A stretch of 64,000 nucleotides of DNA from Rhizoctonia solani (lineage: Eukaryota; Basidiomycota; Agaricomycetes; Cantharellales; Ceratobasidiaceae). The notes under the pieces were generated by a model. It ran no database searches. It saw only the letters and a program-made list of their open reading frames with translations, and was not told the origin of the DNA. Shown here in pieces: positions 10,125 through 22,825 of the stretch; position 1 is the stretch's first letter, and each line of letters opens with the position of its first letter. Both the position numbers and the translations under genes were made by a program. Where the stretch lies: positions 310,001 through 374,000 of the forward strand of contig NC_057383.1 in NCBI RefSeq assembly GCF_016906535.1, given 5' to 3'.

Positions 10125-13100
10125 TTAGGCGCCGAAATGAACGAACGGAACCCAACGCTCGAACTGGGTTTCCCCAACCTCGGCTCGAAGATTCCCTACC
10201 GCAACATGAAGTGCCTTGGCTGCCTCTGTATGGTCCATTCGACCGTCCTTTATCACCTTCTCATAGAATTTACCAGCGACCATGGGCCCGTCTGAATCTT
10301 GAATCGACCACATAGTAGCCACCACGCCCCAATATCCTGCCGCCAGCATCGCCGAAGCAAGATGCACCGATTCGTCAGTAAGCGTTTTATCACCAGTCGC
10401 AGTCTGACACGCAGATAAGAACGCCAGTCCTTTATTTTTCAACGAGCGCTCAGTGATGGACGCGATGCTCAGCGTCCCGTCCGATAAAAAGAAGCCGCTT
10501 TCGGTCGGGTCGTTTATGTCCTGGTGCGCATGACAAGCAAAGTGGACCCAGTCGTGGGTTTGCATCATATCGAGTACGGTGTTTTTCGTGGCGTCAAGAC
10601 GGGTTAGTTCGGTATATGTGTGTAGAGGCAGGTATTGTCTGATTTTGGCTAATTCCAGGACGGTTTCAGGAAGGTCGCCAAGCCCTGGGGTAGACTCTTG
10701 TCCTACTGTAAGGATACTTGATGTGGGGAGAGAGGAAGGTCTGTCCCCGTGCAGTAAAAAGCCAAGTGTTGGTGTGTACGAAGAAATCAGATAATCTGAC
10801 AATTTGCTACCCTTCTGATTATAGAGGCCAGCTGCATGTAGCGGCAGGAGTGACAAAGCGCCAGTTACACACCAAGTAAGGTGCGGTAATTCATCCACGG
10901 ATGAAAGTGGCTTTATGCGTCTGCGTTAGCGACAAAATGTGACCACAGACATTTTACTCACCTTGAGTCCTAGAACATCAACAATTGGCTTGGCAATATT
11001 TAACCAAAGGGACGAAAGTATATCTCGGAAACTAATCTCTTCTTCTGGCTCGAATAGCGGTCTACGAGAATTATCCCGTTGCTTCCTGCCCCTTCCTATC
11101 AAGTGCCCCATTTCGATGCGTAACTGCGCGAGTTTTGAAACTGACAACGATACAAGGGGTACGTGCGTAATCTCGCTACTCCCGGGCGTCAAAATCAATG
11201 TATCGCAGCGGGATTCATGGATATTGATGATAGCCAACGGTCCTCTCTGGGCCACAGCCATTAGCTCCGAGCCCTTTACAGGTTTGAGAAACGATTCAAA
11301 TCCAGGAATAAGCCGAACTTGGTCAAGTAGATTTTTGTATCTCTCTGCTGAACGACGGTGTTTTTGAGCAACTCCATCTGCGGTTGCGAGGTGGTGCGAC
11401 TCAAGAGAAAGTATGGGAGTCGGTGTAAGACTAGAGCTATGTATTTCGTCCGCGGCGTGCCGCATTTGCCGGGCCAAGTCTGGATGGGCATCAGCCAAAG
11501 TGTCCAACGGCGTACGAAGTTGGAGGATTTGATTCCACACAACGGAGCGACCTTCTTCGAGCCATTGCAACGCTAACACGTAATCCTTTGCCTCTATAGC
11601 AGTGGTAGCCGCTTCCAGAACCACGTCCTTGAGTTTCTTTATTCCATCATACCGCTGATGGATTGTAGTTCCTATCCACACAAGCTCGGGGATAAGATCC
11701 ATTGCGATTTGAAACGCTTCTAGGCGCTCGTTAATTCGAGCAGGAGGTGTGTGAAAGGCTTGCATATAAGCGGCGCGAATTCTAAGTGAAGGGTCTCCGG
11801 GAAATATTTTCGCCGAAGTTTCAAAGTATTTCAGAGCAGATGCCAGAAGGCTTTCGGTACCGAATAGCTCAAACTTGTCTAGATACATACGAGCAAGATT
11901 GTAAAAGTAGTTCCCTCGATTTTTATGTCCGTGTGGTATGAGCAATGCTGCACGTGTTTGGTGTTGTATTGCCGTTTCGATGTCCTCAGAATCACCATTA
12001 TACTTGTGTCGGATAGCGTGGGCCTGCGCCAGGTTATTGAGACAACCTGGGAAATTTGTATGGCCCTCAGGTATTTGTGAAATTGCCTGGGAAAGATATT
12101 TTAGGGCCTCTTCTATATCTTCAGAGCGACTTAGATGTTCAAATTGAAGAACATACGTGCCTCCAAGTGCGGTCAGCCACTCTGCCGTATGGGGATGTCC
12201 ATTGGGGGCATTAAGAACTGCTGTAGTCTGGTATTCGATTGCCGCGTCCAGATCATCGAGCTTGACATTTTCTACAAATCTGCGCCGATAAGACTTGCCG
12301 AGACTACTGAGCCATGCCGGCTTCTTCACATTGCTATCAGAAAGGAGCCGAAGGGCTTTCTCTTTGAGCTCGATTGCTAGACTGAGATCGTATAGTTGCC
12401 CCAAGCGATCGAATCGATGCTCGTGACAACTGCCAAGATTGTGAAGAAGAGTAACAAAAGCCGGATGGTCTTGTGAGATTGACGATAATGAACGCATTTG
12501 CCTTCCAATAGCGTTGTCAATATCCTCAAGCCGTCCCAGATGGATATATCTATAGGCCAAAGCATTACTCATATTCAACTGCATAGTTGGTGTATCTGGA
12601 TGATTCGCGGGGATGACTTCTAGTGCCTGAGTTTGAAACATGATCGCTTGATTGATATCTTCTAGACTCCCGCTTTGTTCAAATGAATGTGTATAAGAAT
12701 TGCCCAAACTACTCAGATGATATGCAGACTCGGCGCCCTCTTTGGGTAGGAGAGCTAATGCTTGAGTATTGCTTCCGATAGCGTTGTCTAAATCGTCTTT
12801 CTCACCAAACCACTTGAACCGCGCTATATATGCGTTTCCAAGGTTCCCAAGTCTACCAGGCTTCTCCGCATAAGTTTGAGGGGTAGTCGCCACAGACTTG
12901 AGACAATGTTCCACTGCTTTCTCGATGTCAAATACCTCATGAAGGCGTTCAAACCTAGCCAAGTACGCTTTCCCCAAGTCATTGAGCCTTCTTGCTAGTT
13001 CAGGGCATTCATTGTGGGTATGAGAGACCGATCGAGAATAGGATTGGATGGCCTTGTCAATATCAGTCATTTCCTCTAGGTGTTCAAAGCGGATACTGTA

Positions 13101-14006
13101 TGATGTTCCTAAGCCTTCAAGATATGTGGAGAGTGTACTAGGAGTAGCGCCACGTGTTTGTACTAGTGTCAACGCCTCTTCTTGAAATTCGATTGCTTTG
13201 TTTATATCATTGCAATTTCTTGTTTTTTCTGCTCGCGCCGCATATGATGTTCCAAGAGCATAAAGCGTATCGGGAAACATGGAATGGCTACGAGATATGA
13301 TTGAAAGTGCCCTTGAATGAGATTTAACCGCCAGCTCAGCGTCCTCGTTATCCTTTCCGTGCCTAAATCGACACAAATAGGAAGCACCAAGGTTGATCAA
13401 ACAAGTTATGAAGCCATCGTGCTGCTGGGATACAAGTGATAGAGCCTGTACCTGGTGCTCAATAGCTGCGTTTATATCGTCCGCCTCATGTTGATGGCGA
13501 AATCTATTCTGACGAGAGATTCCGAGGTGCATGAGTCTTTCGTACATAGCCGGGTCATCGTAGGGAGTCAGCAATACGGCTTTTCCAAGAGCATCAACCG
13601 CCTTATCAATATCACCTAGGGATCCAAAATGCTGATACTGTTGGATGTATGCAATTCCTAGGGTGGTAAGTTGGTCCGATAAATAAGACTCAGTAGGCCG
13701 TGAAAGCATGACGCCTTTTTCTGCATGTTTGACCGCTTGCCTAATATCGGCTAACTTCTCGTGGTATTCAAATCGAGCTAAATAAAAGCTTCCGAGCATA
13801 GAAAGTCGGCGTGAAAGGTTTACGTCCTCTTCTGGAGTGAGGGATACCAAGTGTACTTGACATTGAATAGCCAAATCAAGATAGCGCGCCTCCCCTTGAG
13901 TGAACCTTTGATACAGTATGGAGCTAAGCTGCGCAAGAGGATTCAGCGATTGGGAAAGTGTTCTGGCAGAACAACTGGGACCAAGAAGCTGTGGTCCAAG
14001 GATCAT
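10125..14006 (-). CDS. TPR-CHAT protein 2 (caspase-like peptidase)
   Basis: Two exons: 10962-14006 and 10125-10910. The intron 10911-10961 (51 nt, GTGAGT..CGCTAACGC..AAAG) has a clear branch point and sits at the same protein position as in TPR-CHAT gene 1. The product is 1276 aa. ATG 14004-14006 is the first Met of the frame; no upstream ATG was seen before an in-frame stop. Residues about 30-690 hold some 15 degenerate TPR-like units of about 45 residues (signature DI..AI..Q..AL). The linker LQWLEEGRSVVWNQ follows. The CHAT domain has His in HFACHAHQD and Cys in LSACQTATGD, ending in RWVPFVHFGA. It should act as a cytosolic regulated cysteine peptidase; the NLR-like role is inferred. Its repeats are far more diverged from one another than those of gene 1. 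Confidence 0.93.
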
Positions 14007-16897
14007 AGCTACGCGTGATTCTGTCGCACTAAGCGGTGATATCTCATCAGAGCTGGTGACAATATGTATTGTAGCCTAAGCCAGAAGGCACGCGTAAATG
14101 GACGACATGGATTCACCTTAGCATTTGTGTTAATTCTTCTATTTCGCGCTCAATCTGATAGTGCAATTAGTTCATTGGGGCATACCGATTAAAGTTGTAA
14201 ATGCCATTTGAGACGCACAGTACTATTATTCACATCTGACGCATAGTTTGATTTGCTAATATTGACGGGTCCGTTGGGAATCGATGTCATATATGGAGAT
14301 AATTGTGGATATTATGTTCGAAAATGGTAGGAAACAACGTAATTTGACCAGCACGAGATCAGATTTATCTTGGTACGATCGATTACCTTATGTGTTCCGT
14401 CTATAAACCGGATGCATTTTGGCACGTGTGGTCTCCCCAAGAGTGATATAAATAAACAAAATGTCTTCGCCCAGCTATGCCCGCATGCAGCTTTTACTGC
14501 GACTTACGATGGCTATACCCATATACAGAAGCCCCTTTGTTGTACGGGTCTTAAATTATTTGATTACGGCTTAACCAGAGGCTCGCTATAATATAAGTGC
14601 TCCTTTAGTTATTGTATATCTCAAACTCTCCTTTTGACTTCTCATTGCAGTTGCTTACCTGTCTCAGTATGTGCTGCTCGCCTTCTACACTAATTTCATC
14701 TCGATTTAAACCTGGCAGTCGGTAGAGAATGTTTACTATTGCCGCGTGCTCTGAGCATGTATGTAAGAGTAATTCGTGTTTAGATTTTGTAGTAACGTTT
14801 TTCATACCTTGATTAAATCCGTGGTAAAAGGTGCTAGCTTTATTTGTAGTGTCGAATATGACGCATAATCACGCCGTTCTGACGACCATGTGCAACAACC
14901 CCGCGCACATTCCCTCATATGTACTGAAGTCGGAATTTTTCCATACCTCAGTCACCTTCCATATCTCCCGCATCTTTCCCATCTCGCGTTCTCACATGTA
15001 GTCAAAGGACTTTACTTCTTGGAAATGCCTCTTGTATTTAGTATAAGATAATAGAGCGTATAACGTGCTCTCTCCAGCGGCTTTTCATTCTCCTCTTAGT
15101 CTGGTTAAGTTCGCTCTACCGAGCTCAGTATCGTTTTATTAACTGCATATATATATATATATAAGCCGTTCGATTCATACCCGGTTTAATATGTAGTCCG
15201 AGTTGCTTGCAGACTATCGCCAACCAGGCGCGTGTGTTTTTGAAAAATTAACCGGCCAATCGTGGTGAGCCCCAAAAGGACGGAAATCCGCATCACCTCT
15301 GGATTTTTACCAAGCATTCGCACATAGAAACGCGGAGCTCGCAGTTTGGCAGTACAAAATGAAGAAATCTAGATGAAATATCCAGAAAACAATAGTCGGA
15401 TTTTGCTCTCGTTCAACATGCAAGGTGTGACAGCTTGCGTCCGAAGACTTCGTACTTTTGAGGTTGGCCATGAATATCCCTGTGTGAGGTTTCACTTATC
15501 GTCTACTCCTGTAAATACGAACGTTGATGGCGACCGTGTCGCCGAGATAATGACAATCCGTAAAACACTTGATTGTTGTGGTTCGAAAGTAAAGACAGTT
15601 ATAAGAGAATTCCCCCCCCCCCGGGACCTTATAAGGTCAACAGGGTTCGTACATGAGTAAACGGAATAATCCAAAAGAGAGCATATAGTTAGGAATCAGA
15701 TACAAACAATAAAGGTATCAAAGGGTGGGCTGAAATGGTCCGTCGGGTGAGCGCGGCCGACTTGATTATGTAAGGGGCTCGCATATAATAGAGTTAATAT
15801 ACGAATATCGTGCATCCCTTACACTATTCCTTCGAAACAGATATTGTCACCTGTACACCACACTCACCCTGATAATGAAATTTTTATATACGTGTCTTAA
15901 AGTGTCGGCCACATGACAGGGATCTTTATACAAGACTTGACCTATGAGGAGATGGCGCTGGGCACTTAAGTTTGAGTTCCCTTACGATCGAGAATGAAAC
16001 TTTGTCCTCCGTTTTGGTAGTGCTGGAGCCATTCCAACCATGTAATTACGTCTATAGAGGGGACGGGAAGTGTACCGTACAACGTTTAAAATGTTTGTTA
16101 AACAGACGCTTGTCAAGTAATGTTGGTGTTAACGACGATGAGAACAGGTATACTTTTAGCTCCCACTCCTACGTCAATTTAAATACATCACTCAATATCG
16201 TGTACTATAAGTGTTTAGTAGTGACTAAAAGACTTCATGGGAGTTCCAAAGGGAAGTATAAGTAGTATTTGCGTGCTTGTGTACTGTTGACAAACTAGTC
16301 AGAATCAAGTGTATCACGGACAATAAGCACTGCGCTATAGTAGCTGAGATAGTTTAAGCTCCAAATAGTACCTTGCAATGAGGGCCCGACCATGAGACAT
16401 TGTTCCTTGACGCGCCCCGTGCCGATTGATACATACAATTTAGGTTCAGCTATTTTAAAACAACTTACTACACAGCCACTCTCCAATTGGTCCGGACATC
16501 AGAAGCGCTGTGCTCGTGTCATTTCCCCACACATCCCTACTCAGAGGGGACCACGATCGGCCCTGTTCGTTATCAGCGTTCTGTATTCCTAGTCTCGAAA
16601 AACGGTCCAGGATTTACCGCACTAGTCTCTTTCGGTTGACAGAGTAACGCCACTATCTGTACAGTATTCCGAATTTGAGTCACTTTATGAAGATTTTGAG
16701 GCTGGGCTGCACCTAGTTTTTTCATCCACGGCAACCGGTTATCACATCGTGTCGTGGGGTTCGGCAGCCTATTTCAAGCGTTCGGAGGCCTGGCTATTAG
16801 TAGTCATGGCTCAAGCATGACTACGGCGGACTTCTCTTAACACATTCGTTCATTTCGCTCCTTACTTCCCAATCTTTGCCTCCACTCCTCATCGCCC
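14007..16897. other. 2.9 kb intergenic, no gene recognised
   Basis: Both strands hold only short unrelated open frames. Small features: an (AT)n run near 15148-15162, a run of 12 C at 15611-15622, and a scattered AT-rich background. Nothing resembles an LTR, tRNA or known protein. Confidence 0.5.
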
Positions 16898-18082
16898 ATG
16901 AGCCACCCATCCTCTCAGCCGAAAGAAACATTGAATGAGGTAGGCTCTCCCTCTTGAACCAGGCCCATGTTCATTGCTCACCGGTAATACCTATTTTGTA
17001 CTATTGCTATAAATTTGCAGAGCGATGCCTACCGATCCCATGGACAGCAGCCACGGCGTAACTCATTCACTCCATCTGTGCGGCGCGAGCGACCACAGCT
17101 ACGCTCATCTCCGCTCGCCGGCGCATCCTACTCGACAGATGGGGCTGGTAATGTCGTGGAACACACAAGCGCACTCGAAGAAGAGATCGCATGCAGACGA
17201 TCCATGCTGCCCGGAATAAACACCGATGACCTTGCAAGACTTGCCATGTTGTCGCCGTCTACTCCCGCCTTGTCCTATTCTTCATCCTCAAGCCCCTCTC
17301 GTCAAGGCAGCATCGAGCTAAACCCAGAACATCAGGGACCCCGACGCGCCCGCCCCTCGTTCATATCCTTGGCGCCGCAAAAGAGCTATGAATCACTTGC
17401 ACCTCCTACTCCCACCTCGCCTACCCTACGCGCCAGACATTCATCGCCACACCTCGCCGTCGAAGCAAAGTCGAGCCCACCACATCCCACCCCCACCTCG
17501 TCCGCCGGTCCCGGAACTGCAAACTGGATGACAGCGGCGCCTAGCCCTTCGTTCTCTCGGGTAGCCGCTCGCGGTTCTGGAGTTATACTGCCAGTCAAGG
17601 CGTCGAGTCGGGCAGGACAGCAGATCAGAATGAGGTCGAACCCGAGCCGACCTGCGACAAGCGCGGTTTTGTCGAGTGCTGAGCCCCAAAGTCTGCCGAA
17701 GCCCCAGTCGCTGAACTCGTTCCGGTCAATGAGTCGGCTTCTTCGGGTGAACGGGGCAACCGATAACGACAAGGACGTCCTGACGGTGCCATATTCGCGC
17801 CCGTCTCCGGGGTGTCAACCGGGAGCAAGCTCCTTCAGATCGGGAGTGGCTCATGAAGAGGTCGAATCTCACCAGCATGCACCTCATTCGTCTGATCCTG
17901 TGACACCCAACAGTTCGACTAGCTATGAGCAACGACCTGTGCCTGCGGTGGCGGAGTCATCCCGGTTCTCTGAAGACGCAGAGATGGAAGGTACACAAGT
18001 ACAGCTCAAGCTCGAAAGCGAAGGGAGACAGAACCGGGTGAAACGGCTATGGTCGAAAGTTCGGAGATGGCGCGGACACTGA
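16898..18082 (+). CDS. Ser/Pro-rich disordered protein with basic C-terminus, unknown
   Basis: Exon 1, 16898-16939, encodes MSHPSSQPKETLNE. The intron 16940-17020 (81 nt, GTAGGC..TTGCAG) leads in frame to SDAYRSHGQQPRRNSF. The protein is 367 aa, dominated by Ser, Pro, Arg and Gln, with many SP/TP motifs (PPTPTSPT, HPTPTSS). One short stretch looks structured: SALEEEIACRRSMLPGI. The C-terminus, NRVKRLWSKVRRWRGH, is strongly basic and amphipathic and could bind membrane or nucleic acid. No domain was recognised; a phospho-regulated scaffold is a guess. It is the last host gene before the transposon block. Confidence 0.7.
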
Positions 18083-18497
18083 TAGCGTGATGTATATCTA
18101 GGATGACGGAGCTGGGCTGGTGTATATTTGTACTATGTCTTGTTATGTTGTTGTGCTGCTCCGACATTGGTTTGCTGCCGAAATATCCAAGGGACGACAC
18201 CTTAAGTTGTGTTGGACATTTCGATTTTGTGTATGAGTTTATGTAACAGGACTGGAGTTCTGTACAGAATGATGGTATAGTTAATTGATGGTCAATACAA
18301 ATGCCGTGCACTATTTCCAGATGCTGCAGCCGTGATAGATGGCTGGTGAATTCACAATTGAGGTCTCTAATGGCTTGACACGCATGAGCCCTGAACATCC
18401 CATCAAACCGTTTACGATCGGCTGAATCACTAGCTGAGATCCACTGAGTTGGTCATCCACAAGTGGCAAATCCAACCTCATGGATGACTTGTGTGTG
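18083..18497. other. 3' flank of the disordered-protein gene
   Basis: Contains the likely 3' UTR. No gene or repeat identified; the transition to transposon DNA lies within or just after it. Confidence 0.4.
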
Positions 18498-19485
18498 TGC
18501 TTGTGAGCCTAATTGTGATGGAATGCTCAAAGGGGACCTTCAGCTTATTGCACATAGATTGATAATAATCCCGTTGATGCATCTACCTCCACTCTTCAGC
18601 AGTAATCAAGAGCTGCTTCTTCCCACGGTTGGCTTGTGAGCTCAGCAAGTGCAATCTAGATTTATGGCTATGTAGCATAGAAATGTTGGTCTTGTCCAAA
18701 CACAACCCATGCTGACTTGAGATATATTGGTTAGTTATTCTTGTCCCATCTGTCAATCTTTGGCAGTATACCTGTCATGCCCTAGAGGCGTGATCACCTT
18801 AAAATCCACTAAGTTGAAGAAATAGTGAATATATGGGCTATTTTTATGAAGATTTATGGATATATGCATCTTTATGCTATTTAGGCGCTGAGCGCTTATT
18901 ATGTAATCTCATCACATGACCTTTAGTCATGTGATCTTGTTTTCTTATCTCTGGTCATGTGACCTTATCTTTGTTATGATGTTTGTACTTGTAATTACTC
19001 TTCCCCTTCTCCATTGAATATATAAGGAGGGTTCTGAGAGCCTTAAGCCTCAGAACTCAACCTCTTATCCCCATCCAACACTACTACCCTAAGACATACA
19101 CTTAAGAGTATTGCCTGAGAGCATACCAGTTCCTGTCAAAGATCCCTTGCCCAGCTGTCTTAACAGCATAGTGCACTCTTACTTAAATTGGTCTTGTCCA
19201 CCCTTCATCTGGCAATTGCCTTGAGCATTGTTAGATCCCACTTGCTGATAAGTCCTATATTAGGCAATAGCTTGTTGGGCTTACCCTGTGGTAGTTGTTG
19301 GCTCTGACAATACCAGGCCTAGAGTTGTCTATTATCACATCAACAAGCACAAACATTGTGCTGGGTACATGACACAAGAATGCTGTCACATATTTGTATG
19401 ACCCTTGCAATGAATTCTATGTTGTAAGGTATGATGCAGTCTGTGCTGTCAACGCAAACACTGCTGTCCTCTCTGAATAGCCCTT
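18498..19485 (-). pseudogene. Decayed unknown coding remnant, split by a solo LTR
   Basis: Minus-strand translation of 19310-19480 gives ...CIIPYNIEFIARVIQICDS... and continues in the same frame, once the solo LTR 18773-19309 and one TSD copy are removed, into YYCQRLTDGTRITNQ, ISSQHGLCLDKTNISM and LLITAEEW. Three in-frame stops (TGA, TAG, TAG) interrupt about 150 codons. The continuity of frame across the LTR argues that it was once coding, most likely transposon-derived. Family not recognised. Confidence 0.35.
18773..19309 (+). mobile_element. Solo LTR, Gypsy family C
   Basis: Begins TGTCATGCCC and ends GGCTCTGACA; 537 bp, collinear with the 538-bp LTRs of copy V at 52018 and 57879 but with visible substitutions. 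The 5-bp TSD ATACC flanks it (18768-18772 and 19310-19314). A TATATAAGG box lies near 19018-19027. Confidence 0.9.
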
Positions 19486-20636
19486 TGTTACACCCTCTTA
19501 ACATATACCACTAGACTTGCCTGATTTTTATGATATTTCTACTATTTTTTACAGACTTGATATCTTATCTTTTTCAATCACGTGATCTTGGTGCTTATCA
19601 TGCCAAGATGCTGTGCCAAGATGCTGTGCCAAGGGTGCTTAGGAGAAATGTCATAGACACACTTGATACCAGGGAATTTATTCCCATTTTCTCGATTTTA
19701 GACAAAGTCAAACAAACAACATTTTTAATCACGTGATCTCGGCGCTTATATCACACGCTAAGCGCCGAGCCACATCCCCATCCGCGCTTACCTCAGCACA
19801 CGTAGCCACCTCCACCTGATGACATCACTATGACACGTCAGTGACACGTAGGCATGAGTAAAACCAACTGCGGAACGGGGTTCTTATTTGTTATGGTATT
19901 GCATATAATATATTTGTAAATAGCACACCTCTGTAATATATAAGGAGGCCAACCAACCATGGTAACACCCAGGTCAATTACCTCTTGTCGCATCCCAACT
20001 TGTACAAGGCCTTACAGCCAGATTCACTAAGTAGCACTACAACGCCTTAAGCGTTAACTCCACTGTACATATGTAGCTTACCATTGCTCACACAGCCTTG
20101 GTCACCGTAGTTTAGTAGTTAGACGTTGTAGGGTAGACCTCACCGCCTTAAGCGGTACTTATTGTACATCCATACGGCCACAAGCGCCCGCGCCCTCAAC
20201 GTCCTTACAGACGTCTAGGACAAGAAATCCATGCTTCTGCACAGCCTGCAGCACTATTCTTATTTCATCTGTACTCTTCTTTTCTCATGCACACAGACCA
20301 TGTAGATAGTGCCCTTATGTCTATATATACTGCAGGAAAATCACTTGGAGACCCCAAGTTGATTTTACTTTGTCTCATATTCATTGAGGAGGATACTTCC
20401 AGCCAGCTAAGTAGCCAGCCCCCATCAGTAGCAGCACTCACCCCCTACCTTACTCATCACACCTCCTAGGCCTAAGGCCCCCTTGCCATCAGTAGATACC
20501 AGTAGGTTGCCTTACAGTGGCATTAGTATAGCCTTAGATAGTTTGATTACATAAGCAGTGTAGTAGTTGTATGGCCACAAGTGCCCACCCCACTAGCAAG
20601 TACCCACCTTACAGTGGTGTACAACACCCTTGCACC
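19486..20636 (-). mobile_element. Solo LTR, Gypsy family B, interrupted
   Basis: Begins TGTTACACCC and ends GTGTACAACA with TSD CCCTT (19481-19485 and 20637-20641). A family A solo LTR (19649-20222) is nested in it. The transcription sense is plus by its TATA position, but it reads inverted relative to the LTRs of copy IV as drawn at 25889. Confidence 0.85.
19649..20222 (+). mobile_element. Solo LTR, Gypsy family A, nested
   Basis: TGTCATAGAC..CTAGGACA, 574 bp, TSD AGAAA (19644-19648 and 20223-20227). It carries the family TATA box and the self-primer motif AGGTCAATTACCT shortly downstream. Confidence 0.9.
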
Positions 20637-20646
20637 TGTCCTAGAC

Positions 20647-21631
20647 ATCTGTAAGGGCATTGAGGGAGTTGGTGCTTAAGGCTGTGGTGTACAGACAATA
20701 AGTTGTAACAATGAACCTAACTATGGCAATGACCAACTATCCTACAACAATGAACATGTGTTGTAGACACAATTGATACCATGGAATTTATTCCAAATTT
20801 CTCAAATTTAAACAAAGTTAAACAGACAACATTTCTAATCATGTGACTTTGGCGCTTATATCATATGCTAAGCGCCAAGCCACGTCCCCATCCATGCTTA
20901 CTCATCATACATAGCCACCTCCACCTGATGACATCACTATGAGACGTCAGTGACACATATGCATAAGTAAGGCCAACTGCAGAGCAGGGTTCTTATTTGA
21001 TACAGTTTTGCATATAGTACATTTGTAATTAGTTCACCCTGTAATATATAAGGAGGCCAACCAACCATGGTAACACCCAGGTTGATTACCTCTTGTTGCA
21101 CTCCACATTTGCACAAGGGCCTTACAGCCCAGTAACCACTAGATCACTCAGTTCATACTGCCTTAAGCGGCTTCTTTGTTGTACTTACATAGTCTGCCAT
21201 TGCCCTTATGGCCTTGGTCATAGTAGTATAGCTGGTTGTCATAGTAGGTAGCTTGCTCACTGCCTTAAGTGGTTTATACGTAGACACATCCAGCCGCAAG
21301 CACCCACCTCCTTGACATCCTTACAGATGTCTAGGACAACATGCCTAAGACAGCAACAAACTATCTAAGTACAGTGGTAAGGCTGCTTAAGGTGGTGGGC
21401 TAAGTAGTAACTAAGTAGGTTGCTGGGCTTAAGGCCCTTGTACAATGGGTGGATGCAACAAGAGGTAATTGACCTGGGTGTTACCATGGTTGGTTGGCCT
21501 CCTTATATATTCTACAAGCAAGCTAATTACAAATACATCATATTGAATACTGAATCTAATAAGAACCCTGCTCTGCAGTTGGCCTTACTCATGCATACAT
21601 GTCACTGATGTATCATGATGACATCATAGGT
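20647..21631 (-). mobile_element. Truncated family A LTR, inverted, interrupted
   Basis: Starts TGTCCTAGACATC, the reverse complement of the family A LTR 3' end. It is split by the solo LTR at 20759-21338 and cut off by the LTR at 21632. The inverted promoter segment is recognisable at 21440-21530. Confidence 0.75.
20759..21338 (+). mobile_element. Solo LTR, Gypsy family A, nested
   Basis: TGTTGTAGAC..CTAGGACA, 580 bp, TSD ACATG (20754-20758 and 21339-21343). Inserted in the inverted family A LTR. Confidence 0.9.
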
Positions 21632-22737
21632 TGTTATAGATAGGGAAAATAAGTAAAAATAAAATACTCTAAAGAAGAAAGAAAGAGACCAAAAGAGGAG
21701 AAATAGACAAATAGGGTAACTGTCTAACTATAAAAGGTAGAAAACTTAGGAAGATAAGTAATAAGAGAAATCTAAGCTAGTGAAATTAGAGTATATTAGA
21801 GTGGCTAGTTATCTTGCTAGAAGAGTAAGGTGGTTAGTATCAGGGTGATCCCTACCAATAACCAGTAATGCGCATATTACTGTTCAGCAGGCAATGCAAG
21901 GTACAAGCAAAGTGGTGTAAAACCCAAATGTCAGTCTCTGGAACTCACTGTAATTTAATTGAGAATTATAGAAATTTATTTCCTTGTCTCCAATGGTAGA
22001 CAAGGGGGCAAGGGCATTGTGGAAGCACCAAACACTTAGCAGACAGCCAGGAAGTCTTGGCAGGGTTGCACTCAAGCTGGTTCTAGGTTCCCTGTATAGG
22101 TTGGGACCGTCCTAGAGGCTATATGCGCCAAACTTAAGAGCTTTAGGCTGGTTTACTATGTATGATACTTAAGAAAGTCAATAGAAGTCTTTGAGAGTCA
22201 CACTAGGCTGAGAGAGTATGGTAAAAATGAGATGCATTCAAAAGGCCAGTTCAAGGGGCTATTTATACCCTTAGAGGCCTGTGATTACTATATACAGTAG
22301 GGTAAGATACATGACAAGATGAAAAGAGATGAGATGTTAAGTGAGAGCCTGTCTCATAAAGCCATGCCTTATAAGAGTTAGCCTCCAGTTCTAAGAATAT
22401 CCTTCCCCTCACTAAGACACTCTAGGAAAAGGCTGAAACAAGCTGTGCTCTTAGTGAGGCCCAGACCTTCCTCTTAGCTACTTGGGTTAGTAGCTTCTGG
22501 AAAGCAGAGTGCTTACTTAAGAATAGTCCTTCAGTTAGACTCAAGTTATTAAGTCTTTCCTTCAAGGAACTGTTTCTCCCTTAATACCTTGAGTATTTAC
22601 ATGATTAAAAATAGTAGAAATAACAGAAACATTCAAGGAATATTTCTATGTACTTTACAAGTGTCTGTCTACACTAGTTTCAAGGCCAAATCATGTTTGC
22701 TTTGCTGTTCTTTACTATTTTATCCTGTTCCATAACA
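21632..22737 (-). mobile_element. LTR type R4 (about 1.1 kb), rearranged flanks
   Basis: Reads TGTTATAGATAGG..TTCCATAACA on the plus strand; the TATA box (TATAAATAG) lies on the minus strand. It is nearly the same as 29380-30481 in opposite orientation. The flanks do not form a TSD: the left is inverted family A LTR, the right is family A gag, so a deletion or recombination has joined two loci here. Confidence 0.75.
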
Positions 22738-22825
22738 GGTACTGTCCTTCCTCCTCATGAATATGAAGGACATAGCCAGAGCATGGGCCCATCCCCACCT
22801 TGACCAACAAGGGTCTCATTGGGCC

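Noticed and set aside
15600..15640. C run and short frames near 15373-15660 as a gene
   Set aside because: No motif, no splice support and random codon character; treated as intergenic.
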